Shown: positions 37,007-47,818, counted from the first letter of the stretch. The stretch: 64,000 nucleotides of DNA from Methanomassiliicoccaceae archaeon COG_1 (GCA_028561875.1 JAQQTI010000003.1:124001-188000); one strand, 5' to 3'. Notes: generated by a model not told the origin, from the letters alone. Program-made: numbers and translations.

Positions 37007-38157
37007 GCGCCACGACCGAGATCAGGATGAGGGGGCTGGTCAAGGAGTACCCCGGGGGCGTCAGGGCCCTCGACGGTCTCGACCTCACCGTCAGGGACGG
37101 CGAATACCTCTGCCTCCTCGGCCCCACCGGGGCCGGCAAGACCACCGTACTACGCGCCCTCTGCGGGCTTGTCGAGCCCGACGGGGGGACGGTGGAGTTC
37201 GACGGGAAGGATGTAACGGAGGTCCCGATCAGCATGAGGAAGGCGACCATGCTTTCGCAGAGGTACGCTCTGTTCCCGAACATGGATGTCTACGACAACG
37301 TGATGTTCGCGCCCCACCTCCTTAAATGGGGCGCCGAGGACGTTAAGCGCCTCGCCACCTCCCTCATCGACCTAGTGCACATGTCGAAGAAGGTCGACAG
37401 CATGCCTTGCGAGCTCTCCGGCGGGCAGCAGCAGCGCACCGCCCTGGCGAGGGCGATGGCCTCCGATTCCGACATCCTCCTCCTCGACGAGCCCCTCCGC
37501 GCGCTCGACGCCCGCCTGAGGATTGAGCTCAGGAAGGAGCTCAAGTCGATGGTCAAGGATATGGGGCTGACCTCCATCCATGTCACCCACGACCAGGACG
37601 AGGCGATGGAGGTCGCCGACAGAATCGCCATCATCCGCGGCGGGAAGGTCATACAGGTGGGCACGCCCAAGGACGTGTTCCAGAACCCGGCGACGCCGTT
37701 CGTGGCGAACTTCCTCGGAAGATCCAACACCTTCGAGGGCACGTTCGTGGAGGGCGGGGAGGGCCACTCCGTCGTCGAGCTGGAGAGCGGATACCGCGTC
37801 CGCGCCAGGCCGGCGGACCTGGATCCCGGCGACCCTGCCGTGGTGGCCGTGAAGATCGGGGCCACCGTGCCGACGAGGATCTCAGGCAAGGAGGACGTGC
37901 AGGACAGGAAGATGCCCCCCGGCGAGATGCCGGAGGGGTATTTCCGCGGGCAGGTGCAGAGGACGCTGTTCGAGGGCTCGACGATCACCATCGAGGTGTA
38001 TGTCGGCGGACTCGGCACGGTCTCCGCGAGGCGCTCTTCACGCAGGTACGAGGATTACTCCCCGGGCACGGAAGTGGCGGTCACATGGCAGCCCCGTCAG
38101 GCATCGGTGTTCCCGATGCCGGAGGGCGGTCTGGAGGAGGAGCTGAGACTGGAATGA
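37003..38157 (+). CDS. ABC transporter ATP-binding protein, TOBE-containing (first)
   Basis: A 384-residue ATPase. Walker A GPTGAGKTT, Q-loop LSQRYALFPNMDVYDN, signature LSGGQQQRTALARA, Walker B ILLLDEPLRALDAR and HVTHDQDEAMEVADR are intact. The C-terminal 140 residues form a TOBE-type regulatory region, as in PotA/FbpC-type importers. It begins with GTG inside the permease reading frame and overlaps the second ATPase by 4 nt. Confidence 0.92.
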   Translation: MSATTEIRMRGLVKEYPGGVRALDGLDLTVRDGEYLCLLGPTGAGKTTVLRALCGLVEPDGGTVEFDGKDVTEVPISMRKATMLSQRYALFPNMDVYDNVMFAPHLLKWGAEDVKRLATSLIDLVHMSKKVDSMPCELSGGQQQRTALARAMASDSDILLLDEPLRALDARLRIELRKELKSMVKDMGLTSIHVTHDQDEAMEVADRIAIIRGGKVIQVGTPKDVFQNPATPFVANFLGRSNTFEGTFVEGGEGHSVVELESGYRVRARPADLDPGDPAVVAVKIGATVPTRISGKEDVQDRKMPPGEMPEGYFRGQVQRTLFEGSTITIEVYVGGLGTVSARRSSRRYEDYSPGTEVAVTWQPRQASVFPMPEGGLEEELRLE

Positions 38158-39242
38158 CGCCCAAGATATCCCTGCGCGGCGTAGGAATGAGGTTCGGCGG
38201 CGTCTACGCCGTGCGCGGCATCGACCTCGACGTGGAGGAGGGCGAGTACGTCACCGTCCTCGGCCCGTCCGGCTGCGGTAAGACCACCCTCATCAAAGTC
38301 ATCTCCGGCATATGGGCGCCTACGGAGGGGAGGGTCATGATCGGCGGCGAGGACGTCACCGACGTACCCCTCGAGGACCGCGACGTCGGCTACGTGTTCC
38401 AGAATATAGCCCTCTTCCCCAACATGGACAATCTCCGCAACGCGGGGTACGGGCCACGTGTGAGAGGCGTCGCGCCCGAGGACGGCGAGGCCACCGCCAG
38501 GAGCTACCTCGAGCTGGTGAAGATGCTCGACCGCGCCCGGATGCTCCCCTCGGAGCTCTCAGGAGGGGAGCAGCAGAAGGTCGCCATCGCTCGTGCCCTC
38601 TCGTCGGGGTCGAAGATCCTCATGCTCGACGAGCCCCTCTCCGCCCTTGACGCAAGGGTGAGGATGGAGCTCAGGTACGAGATTAGGAGGATAGTCAAGG
38701 ATCTCGGCATCACCGTGCTCCATGTCACCCACGACCAGGAGGAGGCCATGTCGGTCTCCGACCGCATCGTGCTCATGAGGGCGGGTGCCGTGCACGACAC
38801 GGGCTCGCCCATCGAGCTCTACCGCTCGCCGTCCAGCATCTTCGCGGCGTACTTCATCGGGGAGACCAACCTCCTCGAGGGATACGTCTCGGGGTTCACC
38901 AAGAGCGGCAGGACGAAGGTCCGCCTGAGGGGCGGGCGCACCGTGAGAGCGGAGAAGTCCAACTTCGCCGTCGGAGACGCGGTGGTGATATCGGTCAGGC
39001 CTGAGAACGTCTACACGGCGGACGGCGGCCTGTCCGCTAAAGTGATAAGCTCAGTCTTCATGGGCACCTATTGGAGGGTGCGCACGAAGGCGGGGACCGG
39101 CGACTATGTCGAGTACAACGTCTCGGACACGCAGACGCCGCCGGCAGACGGGGCGGAGGTCCTCCTCGTGTTCAACAAGAGGATGACCAAGGTCTTCGGG
39201 AGGCCGAAAGAAGGATTGGCGGAGGCGATCAGCCTTGAATGA
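38154..39242 (+). CDS. ABC transporter ATP-binding protein, TOBE-containing (second)
   Basis: A 362-residue ATPase similar to but distinct from the preceding one. Walker A GPSGCGKTT, signature LSGGEQQKVAIARA, Walker B ILMLDEPLSALDAR and HVTHDQEEAMSVSDR are intact, followed by a TOBE region. A single fused permease with two different ATPases suggests a heterodimeric motor. Substrate unknown. Confidence 0.92.
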   Translation: MTPKISLRGVGMRFGGVYAVRGIDLDVEEGEYVTVLGPSGCGKTTLIKVISGIWAPTEGRVMIGGEDVTDVPLEDRDVGYVFQNIALFPNMDNLRNAGYGPRVRGVAPEDGEATARSYLELVKMLDRARMLPSELSGGEQQKVAIARALSSGSKILMLDEPLSALDARVRMELRYEIRRIVKDLGITVLHVTHDQEEAMSVSDRIVLMRAGAVHDTGSPIELYRSPSSIFAAYFIGETNLLEGYVSGFTKSGRTKVRLRGGRTVRAEKSNFAVGDAVVISVRPENVYTADGGLSAKVISSVFMGTYWRVRTKAGTGDYVEYNVSDTQTPPADGAEVLLVFNKRMTKVFGRPKEGLAEAISLE

Positions 39243-39960
39243 TAAGGGAATTCTGAATTGGTTCGGTAGGAGGAAGGGGAGCAGTGTCAACGACGGCAGC
39301 CGCAGCCATGCGATGGCCGTCCTCGACACCGTCACGGAGCTGAGGAGGGCGCTTGACGCCATGGCGAAGGGCGACCGCGACGGGGCCGTAAAGTGCACCG
39401 ACAGGTTATTTCTGAGCGAGGAGGAGGCCGACAGAATAGAGGACCGCCTCGCGGTGGAGATCAGCCGCGGCGAGATGAGCGTGCAGGAGAGGGAGGACCT
39501 CGTAACTTTCGTGCGCAAGACGGATAAGATCGCGAACTGGGCGAAGGAAGGGGCGATACACCTCCAGCTCATCATCGAGACCCGCGCCGACGTACCGAAG
39601 GAGATATGGGAGGAGCTGGAGCGCATGGTCGGGGAGCTCATGGAGGAAATCAGGTTCCTCGTGGCGGCCATCGAGTCCATGCAGCGTGACGCCAACGGGG
39701 CCCTGCGCAACATCGACGCCCTCAACGATCAGGAGAGGATCATCGACTCGCTGTACTTCGCGGGCGTGAAGCACTCCCATCTGTCCGTGATGGACCCGAA
39801 GACGGTACTCCTGGTGGATAACCTCTTCAATGCCGTGGAGATGGCGGCCGACAACGGCAAGAGCTGTGGCGACACCATCAATATACTCATCGTCTCGCGG
39901 GGCGTGGAGGGGTCGCGATGGCGAGGATGTTCGGCACGAACGGGGTGCGCGGGGTTGTAA
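39235..39960 (+). CDS. PhoU-like DUF47 family protein
   Basis: A 241-residue, mostly helical protein starting at TTG (MNDKGILNWFGRRKG), overlapping the ATPase by 8 nt. It has the two three-helix bundles of DUF47/PhoU proteins, with acidic metal-binding patches (LSEEEADRIEDRLAVEIS and NDQERIIDSLYFAGVKHSHL). Such proteins usually accompany phosphate transporters, so co-transcription could mean that the ABC system is linked to phosphate or an oxyanion (inference). The final 14 residues overlap the next gene and look out of frame. Confidence 0.75.
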   Translation: MNDKGILNWFGRRKGSSVNDGSRSHAMAVLDTVTELRRALDAMAKGDRDGAVKCTDRLFLSEEEADRIEDRLAVEISRGEMSVQEREDLVTFVRKTDKIANWAKEGAIHLQLIIETRADVPKEIWEELERMVGELMEEIRFLVAAIESMQRDANGALRNIDALNDQERIIDSLYFAGVKHSHLSVMDPKTVLLVDNLFNAVEMAADNGKSCGDTINILIVSRGVEGSRWRGCSARTGCAGL

Positions 39961-41282
39961 ACAAGGACATGACCGTGCAGCTCGCCATGCAGATGGGCAA
40001 GGCCGTCGGCACAGTGTTCCCCGGCACCGCCGCCGTGGCGATGGACACCCGCACATCTGGCACGATGCTCAAGAACGCGCTGTGCGCCGGGCTGATGTCG
40101 GTGGGCAGTAGCGTGTCTTTCCTCGGGGTGGTCCCCACCCCCGCCCTGCAGCACTATGTCAAGAGCCACGGATGGGTTTCCTGTGGCGTAATGATCACCG
40201 CCTCCCACAACCCGCCGGAGTTCAACGGCATCAAGTTGGTGGCGCCGGACGGCACCGAGGCGAGCCGCGCGCAGGAGGAGCTCATAGAGGCGAAGTACGC
40301 CGAGAGAATCCCCGCCGTCGACGGCGCATCGGTCGGGTGGTACTCCGAATCCCCCGGCGCCGACCAGGCCTACGTGGACGCCATCGTCTCCAAAGTGGAT
40401 GCCGAGGCGATCAGGAAGGCCGGGCTCACCGTAGTGCTGGACTGCTCCAACGGGGCGTCCTTCCGCACCTCTCCCACGCTGCTCAGCAGGCTGGGCGTGA
40501 GGGCGATAACCCTGAACGGCAACCCGCAGGGCGAGTTCCCCGGCCACTACAGCGAGCCTACTGCGGAGAACCTCCGCGACCTCGCGAGTCTGGTGAGGGA
40601 GACCGGTGCAGACCTCGGCATCGCCCACGACGGGGATGCCGACCGCTGCGTCTTCGTGGACGGCCGCGGGGGGTACGTCGAGGGCGACCTCAGCCTCGCC
40701 GTGCTCGCGAAGTGGGTAGTCGCCGCCCGCGGGGGTGGGGAGGTCGTCACCCCGGTGGCGACGTCCTCCGTCGTCCAGGCGGCGGTGGAGAAGGCCGGGG
40801 GGACGGTAGTCTACACGGCGGTCGGGTCGCCGACGGTCGCCCGCAGGATGATGGCGGGCGGCGCCGTGTTCGGCGGAGAGGGAAACGGGGGGCTGATCTT
40901 TCCGGATTTCCAGTACTGCCGCGATGGGGCGATGTCCGCTGCCATGATGCTCGAGTGCGTCGCGAAGGCGGGCCCGCTCGCGGACCAGATTCGCTCCCTC
41001 CCAGTCTACTTCACGGAGAAGAGGAAGGTCGCATGCCCCGACGCCGTCAAGGAGGGTGTCATCCGTTTCGTTGACACCAGCACCGAGGGCGCGGTCAAGG
41101 ACAGGACCGACGGGCTGAAGATCACCTCGGCGATGGGCTGGGTGCTGCTCAGGCCGTCCGGCACAGAGCCGATATTCAGGATCATCGCCGAGTCCCGTGA
41201 CGAGGAAGACGCCAAGGAGCTGGCCGACAAGTACCAGACCATGGTCGAGGGCTTCATCGCCTCGCTCGCCATCGGTTCCTGA
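39918..41282 (+). CDS. glmM: phosphohexomutase, phosphoglucosamine mutase type
   Basis: A 454-residue alpha-D-phosphohexomutase. MFGTNGVRGVVN opens the protein; the active-site Ser is in MITASHNPPEFNGIK near residue 93; metal loop GIAHDGDADRC near 235; sugar loop GGEGNGGLIFP; phosphate site LLRPSGTEPIFRI. It would make glucosamine 1-phosphate for UDP-sugar synthesis, though glucose or mannose phosphate is also possible. Overlaps the preceding gene by 43 nt and the convergent speB by 29 nt. Confidence 0.88.
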   Translation: MARMFGTNGVRGVVNKDMTVQLAMQMGKAVGTVFPGTAAVAMDTRTSGTMLKNALCAGLMSVGSSVSFLGVVPTPALQHYVKSHGWVSCGVMITASHNPPEFNGIKLVAPDGTEASRAQEELIEAKYAERIPAVDGASVGWYSESPGADQAYVDAIVSKVDAEAIRKAGLTVVLDCSNGASFRTSPTLLSRLGVRAITLNGNPQGEFPGHYSEPTAENLRDLASLVRETGADLGIAHDGDADRCVFVDGRGGYVEGDLSLAVLAKWVVAARGGGEVVTPVATSSVVQAAVEKAGGTVVYTAVGSPTVARRMMAGGAVFGGEGNGGLIFPDFQYCRDGAMSAAMMLECVAKAGPLADQIRSLPVYFTEKRKVACPDAVKEGVIRFVDTSTEGAVKDRTDGLKITSAMGWVLLRPSGTEPIFRIIAESRDEEDAKELADKYQTMVEGFIASLAIGS

Positions 41283-42135
41283 GGTTCCTACCGAGTATGG
41301 CGAGGGCCTCGTTGATGAGTCTCGCGCCGAGGACGGAGGTTATCCCTGAGGGGTCCGCCGGCGGGCAGATCTCCATGACGTCGAACCCGGCGAGGCGGTC
41401 CCCTATCATGCCGATGATCTTCTTCACGTCGTAGGGCGCGAGGCCGAAGGGCTCGGGCGTGCCCGTACCGGGGGCGTAGGCGGGGTCGATGCCGTCGACG
41501 TCCACCGAGAGGTAGATTCTCTCGTTCCTCAGGCCGTCGAGGGCCTTCCCTACGCTCTCCTCCAGCCCGTTCTCGAGGATCTCGAAGGCGGTGACGTGCG
41601 GGACGACGTCGTCCCTCTCCAGCTCCTCCCTGCCGACGGCGCGGACGCCCACGGCGCAGACGCTGTCCAGACCGATATGGTCCGCCGCCCGGCGGGTGAC
41701 GCAGGCGTGGCTGTTCGGCGTGCCCTCGTACTCGTCGCGCGAGTCGAGGTGGGCGTCTATGGTCACTAGGGACACGTCCCTGGATCCGAACGACTGGATT
41801 ATCGGTATGGTCCCGGAATGCTCGCCGCCGATGGCGATGGGGAACTTCCCCGCCTTTATCGCCGGGCCGACGGCGAACTTGACCTCTTCGATCATGTCCT
41901 CCGGCAGTACGAACTCGTCGCAGTTGCCGTAATCGCTCACGAGGGGACGGTTCTGGTCGAGGCCGTGTTCGAAATGGAGCTCCTCGAAGTTATAGGAGGC
42001 GCGGCGCACCGTCCAGGGGGCCTCGCGCGCGCCGGCCTTGAACGATGCGGTATGGTCGTACGGGATTCCGAAGATAACCGCGTCGGCCTCTTCGAAACTG
42101 GCCTCCGCATCGGCGTAGTTGAGCCCGTACGACAT
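41254..42135 (-). CDS. speB: agmatinase
   Basis: A 293-residue ureohydrolase that splits agmatine into putrescine and urea. Mn ligands are visible in IAIGGEHSGT, TIDAHLDSRDEYEG and LSVDVDGIDPAYAPGTGTPEP. ATG 42135 is used; a GTG at 42141 is in frame. It lies 13 nt downstream of aIF5A on the same strand; polyamine supply for the aIF5A lysine modification is a plausible link. Confidence 0.9.
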   Translation of the reverse strand: MSYGLNYADAEASFEEADAVIFGIPYDHTASFKAGAREAPWTVRRASYNFEELHFEHGLDQNRPLVSDYGNCDEFVLPEDMIEEVKFAVGPAIKAGKFPIAIGGEHSGTIPIIQSFGSRDVSLVTIDAHLDSRDEYEGTPNSHACVTRRAADHIGLDSVCAVGVRAVGREELERDDVVPHVTAFEILENGLEESVGKALDGLRNERIYLSVDVDGIDPAYAPGTGTPEPFGLAPYDVKKIIGMIGDRLAGFDVMEICPPADPSGITSVLGARLINEALAILGRNLRNRWRARR

Positions 42136-42148
42136 CCGCACCGCCGTC

Positions 42149-42538
42149 TCACATGAGTTTCATGCGGTCCATAGCCACAAGGTATAGAATCTCCGCCCCG
42201 TCCGTGAGGACGCTCTCGTGGTCCTCGTTGATGGGCATCGTGAAGGTCTCGAACGTCTCGAGGTCCATGATCTGGATTTCGTTGTTGGCCTCGTCGATGG
42301 AGATGACCTGCCCCTTCCTCTTGTCGATGATGGGGACCTGGACCTTCGCGCTGACGGGCGCGTTGAGGGACTTCTTGGCACCGGTGAATATGTCCGTCGC
42401 CTCGATCGAGGCTTTCGCGGACCCGTGCTTGCCGGGCTTGGATGTCGTGATCGAAATGATCTTGCAAGGGGAATCGTCGATGTTGACATACCTCCCGATC
42501 TTGAGCTCCCTGAGCTCCTTCATCTCCCACTCTGCCAT
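42149..42538 (-). CDS. translation factor aIF5A
   Basis: A 129-residue factor with an N-terminal SH3-like domain carrying the hypusine loop SKPGKHGSAKA (modified Lys near residue 38) and a C-terminal OB domain (VQVPIIDKRKGQVISIDE). It promotes translation of difficult peptide-bond sequences. ATG 42538 matches the family start; an in-frame ATG at 42565 is less likely. Confidence 0.94.
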   Translation of the reverse strand: MAEWEMKELRELKIGRYVNIDDSPCKIISITTSKPGKHGSAKASIEATDIFTGAKKSLNAPVSAKVQVPIIDKRKGQVISIDEANNEIQIMDLETFETFTMPINEDHESVLTDGAEILYLVAMDRMKLM

Positions 42539-42660
42539 GGTTCTCGCCTTTTCATTGTAAAACACACTGCGCGCTCGCTGTATCCGCCTGTCAGCCCACT
42601 TGGGGGGCCCTCATCGAACGTATCGGCGCGCATTGTAGTCGCACCCACTATCCAGCGCAC

Positions 42661-42670
42661 GCATATATAG
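42661..42670 (-). promoter_or_regulatory. TATA box upstream of aIF5A
   Basis: CTATATATGC on the minus strand, about 125 bp from the aIF5A start, in a 256-bp gene-free gap. A leader of about 100 nt would follow; no structure was recognised in it. Confidence 0.4.
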
Positions 42671-42794
42671 GTTGGCGACAGCATTTCGAAACGCAGGGGT
42701 CCAGATCATGCCTGGATAGGTCTGCTGAAATGAAACGTTTGGCAGATACGCTCGGACTGTAAGACCATCGGTGCGCCCAGGCCCGCGTCCACGG

Positions 42795-43928
42795 TCAAGG
42801 GGGAAGACCCATATTCTCTCGCCTGGGTCTGTGTCCGGGTCTCTTTCCGCGGCCGGGGAAACGGTCGCGGTGGTTCCTCGCCTGCTTCGGCTTGGCCGGC
42901 TTCTTGGGCGGGGAGGGGTACCTCTTCCTGATGTCGGCGATCCTGGCTTTCAGCTCGGCGTCGAGCCTGCTGCCGCAGAACTCCCCCCGGTAGGCGTCGA
43001 CCTTCGCGGCGATGAGCACCTTCCCGGCCAGCGCCCTCGCGATGTTCCCCCTCTGCCAGTACGGGGCCTTCCTCAGTTCGGGGTACTGGTAGATCACGCC
43101 GTGCTTCGGCGGGGCCTTGCCCGAGCGGAGGTGGCGGAACATCGCCTTCTCCGCGCCCAGGAGCTGCACCGTCGATGACGGCAGCGAGGCGAGCCTCTCC
43201 AGCCCGCCGGCGAGGGATATCAGCCTGGCCGTCAACGGGCCGCCGAGCACCGCGCACATGTTGGGACATATCGCTGACACGAGGGATGTGATGTACTCCT
43301 CGAGGACCTTCCGGTCGCCGTATATCCTCACGAGGGAGTCGGCGAGGTTCTGCACCGCGCGCACGTCCTCGGGGTCGAAATCGGCACCCATCGACTCGAG
43401 GTCGATCCCCAGTTCCTCGACGATCCCGGTGCGGTCGCCGTGCCTTGCGATTAGCAGGGCGTAGCGGTCGTCTTTGGCGTAGTCGGCGAGCTCCGGGAAG
43501 TGCATCCCGTACCACTCGTGCAGCCTCTCGCTCATGAGGTTAGAGACCTCGATGAGGTCGTCAAGGTCGCGGATCGCCTGCACCAGGTTCCTGTCGCGCG
43601 GGAGGGGCTCGGATGTCCTCATCCTGCCGAGGCGGAGCATCGCCTCGTGCATGAAGGCGTCGTCGAAGCCGTAGTCGGCCGCCTTGATGAACGACGAGTC
43701 GTACATCTCCGGCCTGCCGAGCTCGGACTGTCTGCGCTCGCCGACGGAGAGTCTCTCCCTGCCGGCGGCGAGCTCCCTCTCCTCGGGGAGGAGCTCCCCC
43801 CGTTGCACCTGCGCGAGCTTCCGCGCGCAGGCCTCCGGGTCGGAGGGCATGAGGCGCTTATCCGTCACGCGGCCGGACCTCTCGTCGACGATGAAGACGC
43901 CGAACCATTTGGTGACCAGTATCGACAT
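42795..43928 (-). CDS. C/D box sRNP core protein NOP5 (Nop56/58)
   Basis: A 377-residue scaffold of the RNA-guided 2'-O-methylation complex. The N-terminal domain binds fibrillarin (MSILVTKWFGVFIVDERSG). A coiled coil and the NOP domain follow, with CPNMCAVLGGPLTARLISLAGG and LGAEKAMFRHLRSGKAPPKHG, then a Lys/Arg/Pro-rich tail. GGAGATGAGG precedes the ATG. Fibrillarin, its usual neighbour, is not adjacent. Confidence 0.93.
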   Translation of the reverse strand: MSILVTKWFGVFIVDERSGRVTDKRLMPSDPEACARKLAQVQRGELLPEERELAAGRERLSVGERRQSELGRPEMYDSSFIKAADYGFDDAFMHEAMLRLGRMRTSEPLPRDRNLVQAIRDLDDLIEVSNLMSERLHEWYGMHFPELADYAKDDRYALLIARHGDRTGIVEELGIDLESMGADFDPEDVRAVQNLADSLVRIYGDRKVLEEYITSLVSAICPNMCAVLGGPLTARLISLAGGLERLASLPSSTVQLLGAEKAMFRHLRSGKAPPKHGVIYQYPELRKAPYWQRGNIARALAGKVLIAAKVDAYRGEFCGSRLDAELKARIADIRKRYPSPPKKPAKPKQARNHRDRFPGRGKRPGHRPRRENMGLPP

Positions 43929-44532
43929 CGCCTCATCTCCTTGAGCCTGTCTATCTCGTTGGCGGGGAGGTCCTCGGCGTCCGGTGCGAGCAGCTGCAGG
44001 CGAGCCTGGAACTCCAGCTCCTCCATCCTGTTGAACGCCTCCTCGAGCGTTCTCCCCTGCGTAATCGCCCCGTGCCTGTCCATGAGCATGGCGGGCGAGT
44101 CGGCGTACTCCATCACGGCGTCGACGAGCGCCTGTGAGCCCGGCGTCTCGTACCTCGCGGTGGGGACGCGGTCGAGCAGCAGCGCCCCCTCGGGCGTGAT
44201 GCAGCTCCTGATCCCTTCGTTCTTCAGGGTCGCCGCGATGCAGTGCAGCGGGTGGCAGTGGATTATCGCGTTGGTGCCGGGGTTTTCGCGGTATATGCCG
44301 AGGTGGAAGCGATGCTCGATGGACGGCTTGCCGCCGGAGACCACCTCTCCCCCCATCGTCATCTTCACGAGGTCGTCCTCCCCCAGCAGGCCTTTGTTCG
44401 CGCCGCTCGGCGTGATGAGGATGGCTTCTCCGTCCAGGCGGACACTCACGTTCCCGCCGGCGGAGAAGGTGAGTCCCCTCTCGTAGAGGAGATGGCAGCA
44501 CTCGACGAGCCTCCGGCGGGCGGATCCCTCGT

Positions 44533-44536
<4 letters not shown>
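43865..44536 (-). CDS. fucA: class II aldolase, fuculose-1-phosphate aldolase type
   Basis: A 223-residue zinc aldolase. FSAGGNVSVRL and ITPSGANKG form the phosphate site; AIIHCHPLHCIA and the later RHGAITQG His supply the zinc ligands. It directly follows mtnA with a 4-nt overlap. In such pairs the aldolase splits 5-deoxyribulose 1-phosphate (or the methylthio analogue) into dihydroxyacetone phosphate and an aldehyde. The last 21 codons overlap nop5 out of frame, so the natural end may be near residue 202. Confidence 0.88.
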
Positions 44537-45530
<994 letters not shown>

Positions 45531-45534
<4 letters not shown>

Positions 45535-46250
45535 GATACCGCCCCGCCCGGAACCCGGACGCTACTGCGGCGCCATCCCGTTAGCCGTATTTTAGGAGTG
45601 CGTGCACGGGCTCGCTCGTACGAGGGCGAGAACGTGAGCAGGACGCCGTCCCCGAGGACCTCCGTGGAATCCAGGTGGAGCTTTATCCTCATCTCCGCGG
45701 TCCAGCCGTCGCCGCCGACCGGCGTCGGCGCCCCCCTCCCGCCGATGATGAGCCCCCCGACAAACACGGAATACCTGTCGACGAGCCTCTCGCGGAAGAA
45801 CGAGGCGATGACCTCCCCGCCCCCCTCGACGACAAGGCTCTCTATTCCGCACTCGCGGGCGAGCAGATGCAAAGCCGCCGGCAGGTCGATGCTCCCCTTC
45901 CCGCACCTCACGACGGTGACGTCCGGGCCCCACGTCCTCGTGCACTCCTCGCAGGTGACGACGACGGTCGGCGCGAGGCCATCGAGGACGCGCGCGCCGC
46001 CGGGCGTGCGGCCGTCGGTATCCAATACGATGCGGATGGGGTTGGAATCCCCGTCCGCTCCCTTCGCCGTAAGATGGGGGTCGTCAGCGAGCACGGTGCC
46101 CACGCCGACGAGTATGGCGTCGTACCTCCGGCGGAGCCTCCTGACGCGCGCTATGTCTTCCTCGGAGGATATGCGCACCTGCCTCCTCTCGGCCCCGGCG
46201 ATCTTGCCGTCGGCGGACATGGCGCAGTTCACGAGGACGAACGGCTTCAT
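45531..46250 (-). CDS. arfC: 2,5-diamino-6-ribosylamino-pyrimidinone 5'-phosphate reductase
   Basis: A 239-residue RibD C-terminal-type reductase of archaeal riboflavin/F420 synthesis. VNCAMSADGKIAG is the N-terminal motif, YDAILVGVGTVLADDPHLT binds NADPH and LVVEGGGEVIASFF is the second nucleotide site. Overlaps rtcA and mtnA by 4 nt. The last 25 residues are basic and probably variable. Confidence 0.9.
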
Positions 46251-47290
46251 CGTGCCGACCCCTTCTCCCCCGGCGTGACGGTGAAGTGGTACCCGTCGTC
46301 CTTTCTCTCCACGCCGAAGCGCACGTCGAGGAAGGATTCGAGGGTATCCATCTGCGATAGCAGGTGTTTGCTGATCCGTGAGACTGTGAAACAGCTCTTC
46401 CCCTCGGCCATCGCCATGTACGGGAGGAGCTGGTCCGCGGTATGGACGTCCACGGTGGACCCGGTCGACATCTCCTGCATCAGGTCGCTCGCCGCGTCCA
46501 GGCCGGACTGCTGCGCGCTGTGGCCCTTGCTGGAGAGGACGTTGCTGGACAGGAGGCCGTTCTCGTACTCTGCGACGAGGACCATCCCCGCGCCGCGGGA
46601 GGTGCCCTCACACCTTTGGAACTCTATGTCCGCCTCGAACTTCGGTGACAGGACCGTTTTCGCGGCCCCAATCATGTCCTCCCCGATGCGGTCGGAGAGG
46701 TGCTGAACGTAGCACAGGCCGCGGATGCCCTCCAGTTTTCCGAGGTCGTCGAGGACCAGGGGCCTTATCGTCCCGATGGGGCTCATGGTGGCGACGACGT
46801 TCCCGCCGCCGATGGGATAGAACCCCCTGTCGACTATCTCGAGATCGATCTCTATGCCCATCCGCCTCATCATGGGGAAGAGCACCAGGGAGTAGGAGTC
46901 GATGGGCGGCGCCCACATGACGTTGGTCCCCCCCTTCAGCTTGATGGTGAACGGCACCTCGTAGTTCCTCGCCGCGAGGAGCGCGGCCTGCAGGACGAGA
47001 CTGATGCTCCCGGCGGAGCCGATGTCCACGGAGACGTTGCCGAGCTGCCTGTTGCCCGGCTCGATGAACAGCTCGGACGAACCTATGTAGTTGCCTGTAA
47101 TCTTGGAGCCGGTCATCGTCGCCACCGCCCGGACGGCGGTGGTGTGCTGTCTGGACAGACCGTTGGTGGGGCGGTTCTCGCGAATCCTCGTGAGGCGCGC
47201 GGTCGTACCGGTAAGCGCGGCCAACGCGACGGAGGTGCGGACCATCTGCCCGCCCCCCTCGCCTCTCGAGCTGTCTATCTCCAGCACCAT
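46247..47290 (-). CDS. rtcA: RNA 3'-terminal phosphate cyclase
   Basis: A 347-residue enzyme converting RNA 3'-phosphate to 2',3'-cyclic phosphate. SSRGEGGGQMVRTSVALAAL opens the protein and RENRPTNGLSRQH follows; the nucleotidylated His lies in the C-terminal region near SSKGHSAQQ/VDVHTADQLLPYM. ATG 47290 has a TATA box (GATTTTATC, 47315-47323) about 28 bp upstream, which suggests a leaderless operon promoter. Confidence 0.93.
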   Translation of the reverse strand: MVLEIDSSRGEGGGQMVRTSVALAALTGTTARLTRIRENRPTNGLSRQHTTAVRAVATMTGSKITGNYIGSSELFIEPGNRQLGNVSVDIGSAGSISLVLQAALLAARNYEVPFTIKLKGGTNVMWAPPIDSYSLVLFPMMRRMGIEIDLEIVDRGFYPIGGGNVVATMSPIGTIRPLVLDDLGKLEGIRGLCYVQHLSDRIGEDMIGAAKTVLSPKFEADIEFQRCEGTSRGAGMVLVAEYENGLLSSNVLSSKGHSAQQSGLDAASDLMQEMSTGSTVDVHTADQLLPYMAMAEGKSCFTVSRISKHLLSQMDTLESFLDVRFGVERKDDGYHFTVTPGEKGSAR

Positions 47291-47314
47291 AGCGTTCAGG
47301 CTATGTGTCCCCAC

Positions 47315-47323
47315 GATAAAATC
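47315..47323 (-). promoter_or_regulatory. TATA box of the rtcA-arfC-mtnA-fucA-nop5 run
   Basis: GATTTTATC on the minus strand, centred about 28 bp before the rtcA ATG. Confidence 0.45.
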
Positions 47324-47368
47324 CTTGTTAGGCCAGGGCCGACGCACGAAAAGCGTCGGGTCGGAGCA

Positions 47369-47443
47369 TGGTGCGGCTGCCGGGATTCGAACCCGGGTCA
47401 GAGGCTTGGGAAGCCACTGTCGTGACCCCTGGACTACAGCCGC
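47369..47443 (-). tRNA. tRNA-Gly (CCC)
   Basis: The cloverleaf starts GCGGCTG and ends CAGCCGC-A-CCA, with T-arm GGGTTCGAATCCC and anticodon loop TTCCCAA. The 3' CCA is encoded. One mismatch is seen in the anticodon stem. Confidence 0.88.
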
Positions 47444-47535
47444 GTTGGGTGGTGCTGATTCGTTCAAAGTATTAAATGGGATTGCACGTCCGTGTTGGAA
47501 ACTGTTATTATGCCCCCTCCCGTTGGGGAGCGTAC

Positions 47536-47611
<76 letters not shown>

Positions 47612-47818
47612 CTCTGCCATCTGGCCGGGAGACGGCAATCCCTGCCCGTGCCGTTAGTTCTCTCGCGGTCCCCTGCGGCCCGTTCACTCGTTCACTTTCG
47701 CCATGTCGCCGAGAGAACGGATAATGGCGAAGAACCGCGAAACAGCCGCCCCTCCCTCGGGCAGAACCCCGATCTGACCCGCAGGGAACCGCCGAACGCG
47801 GTGGCGACGGCCGTAAAA

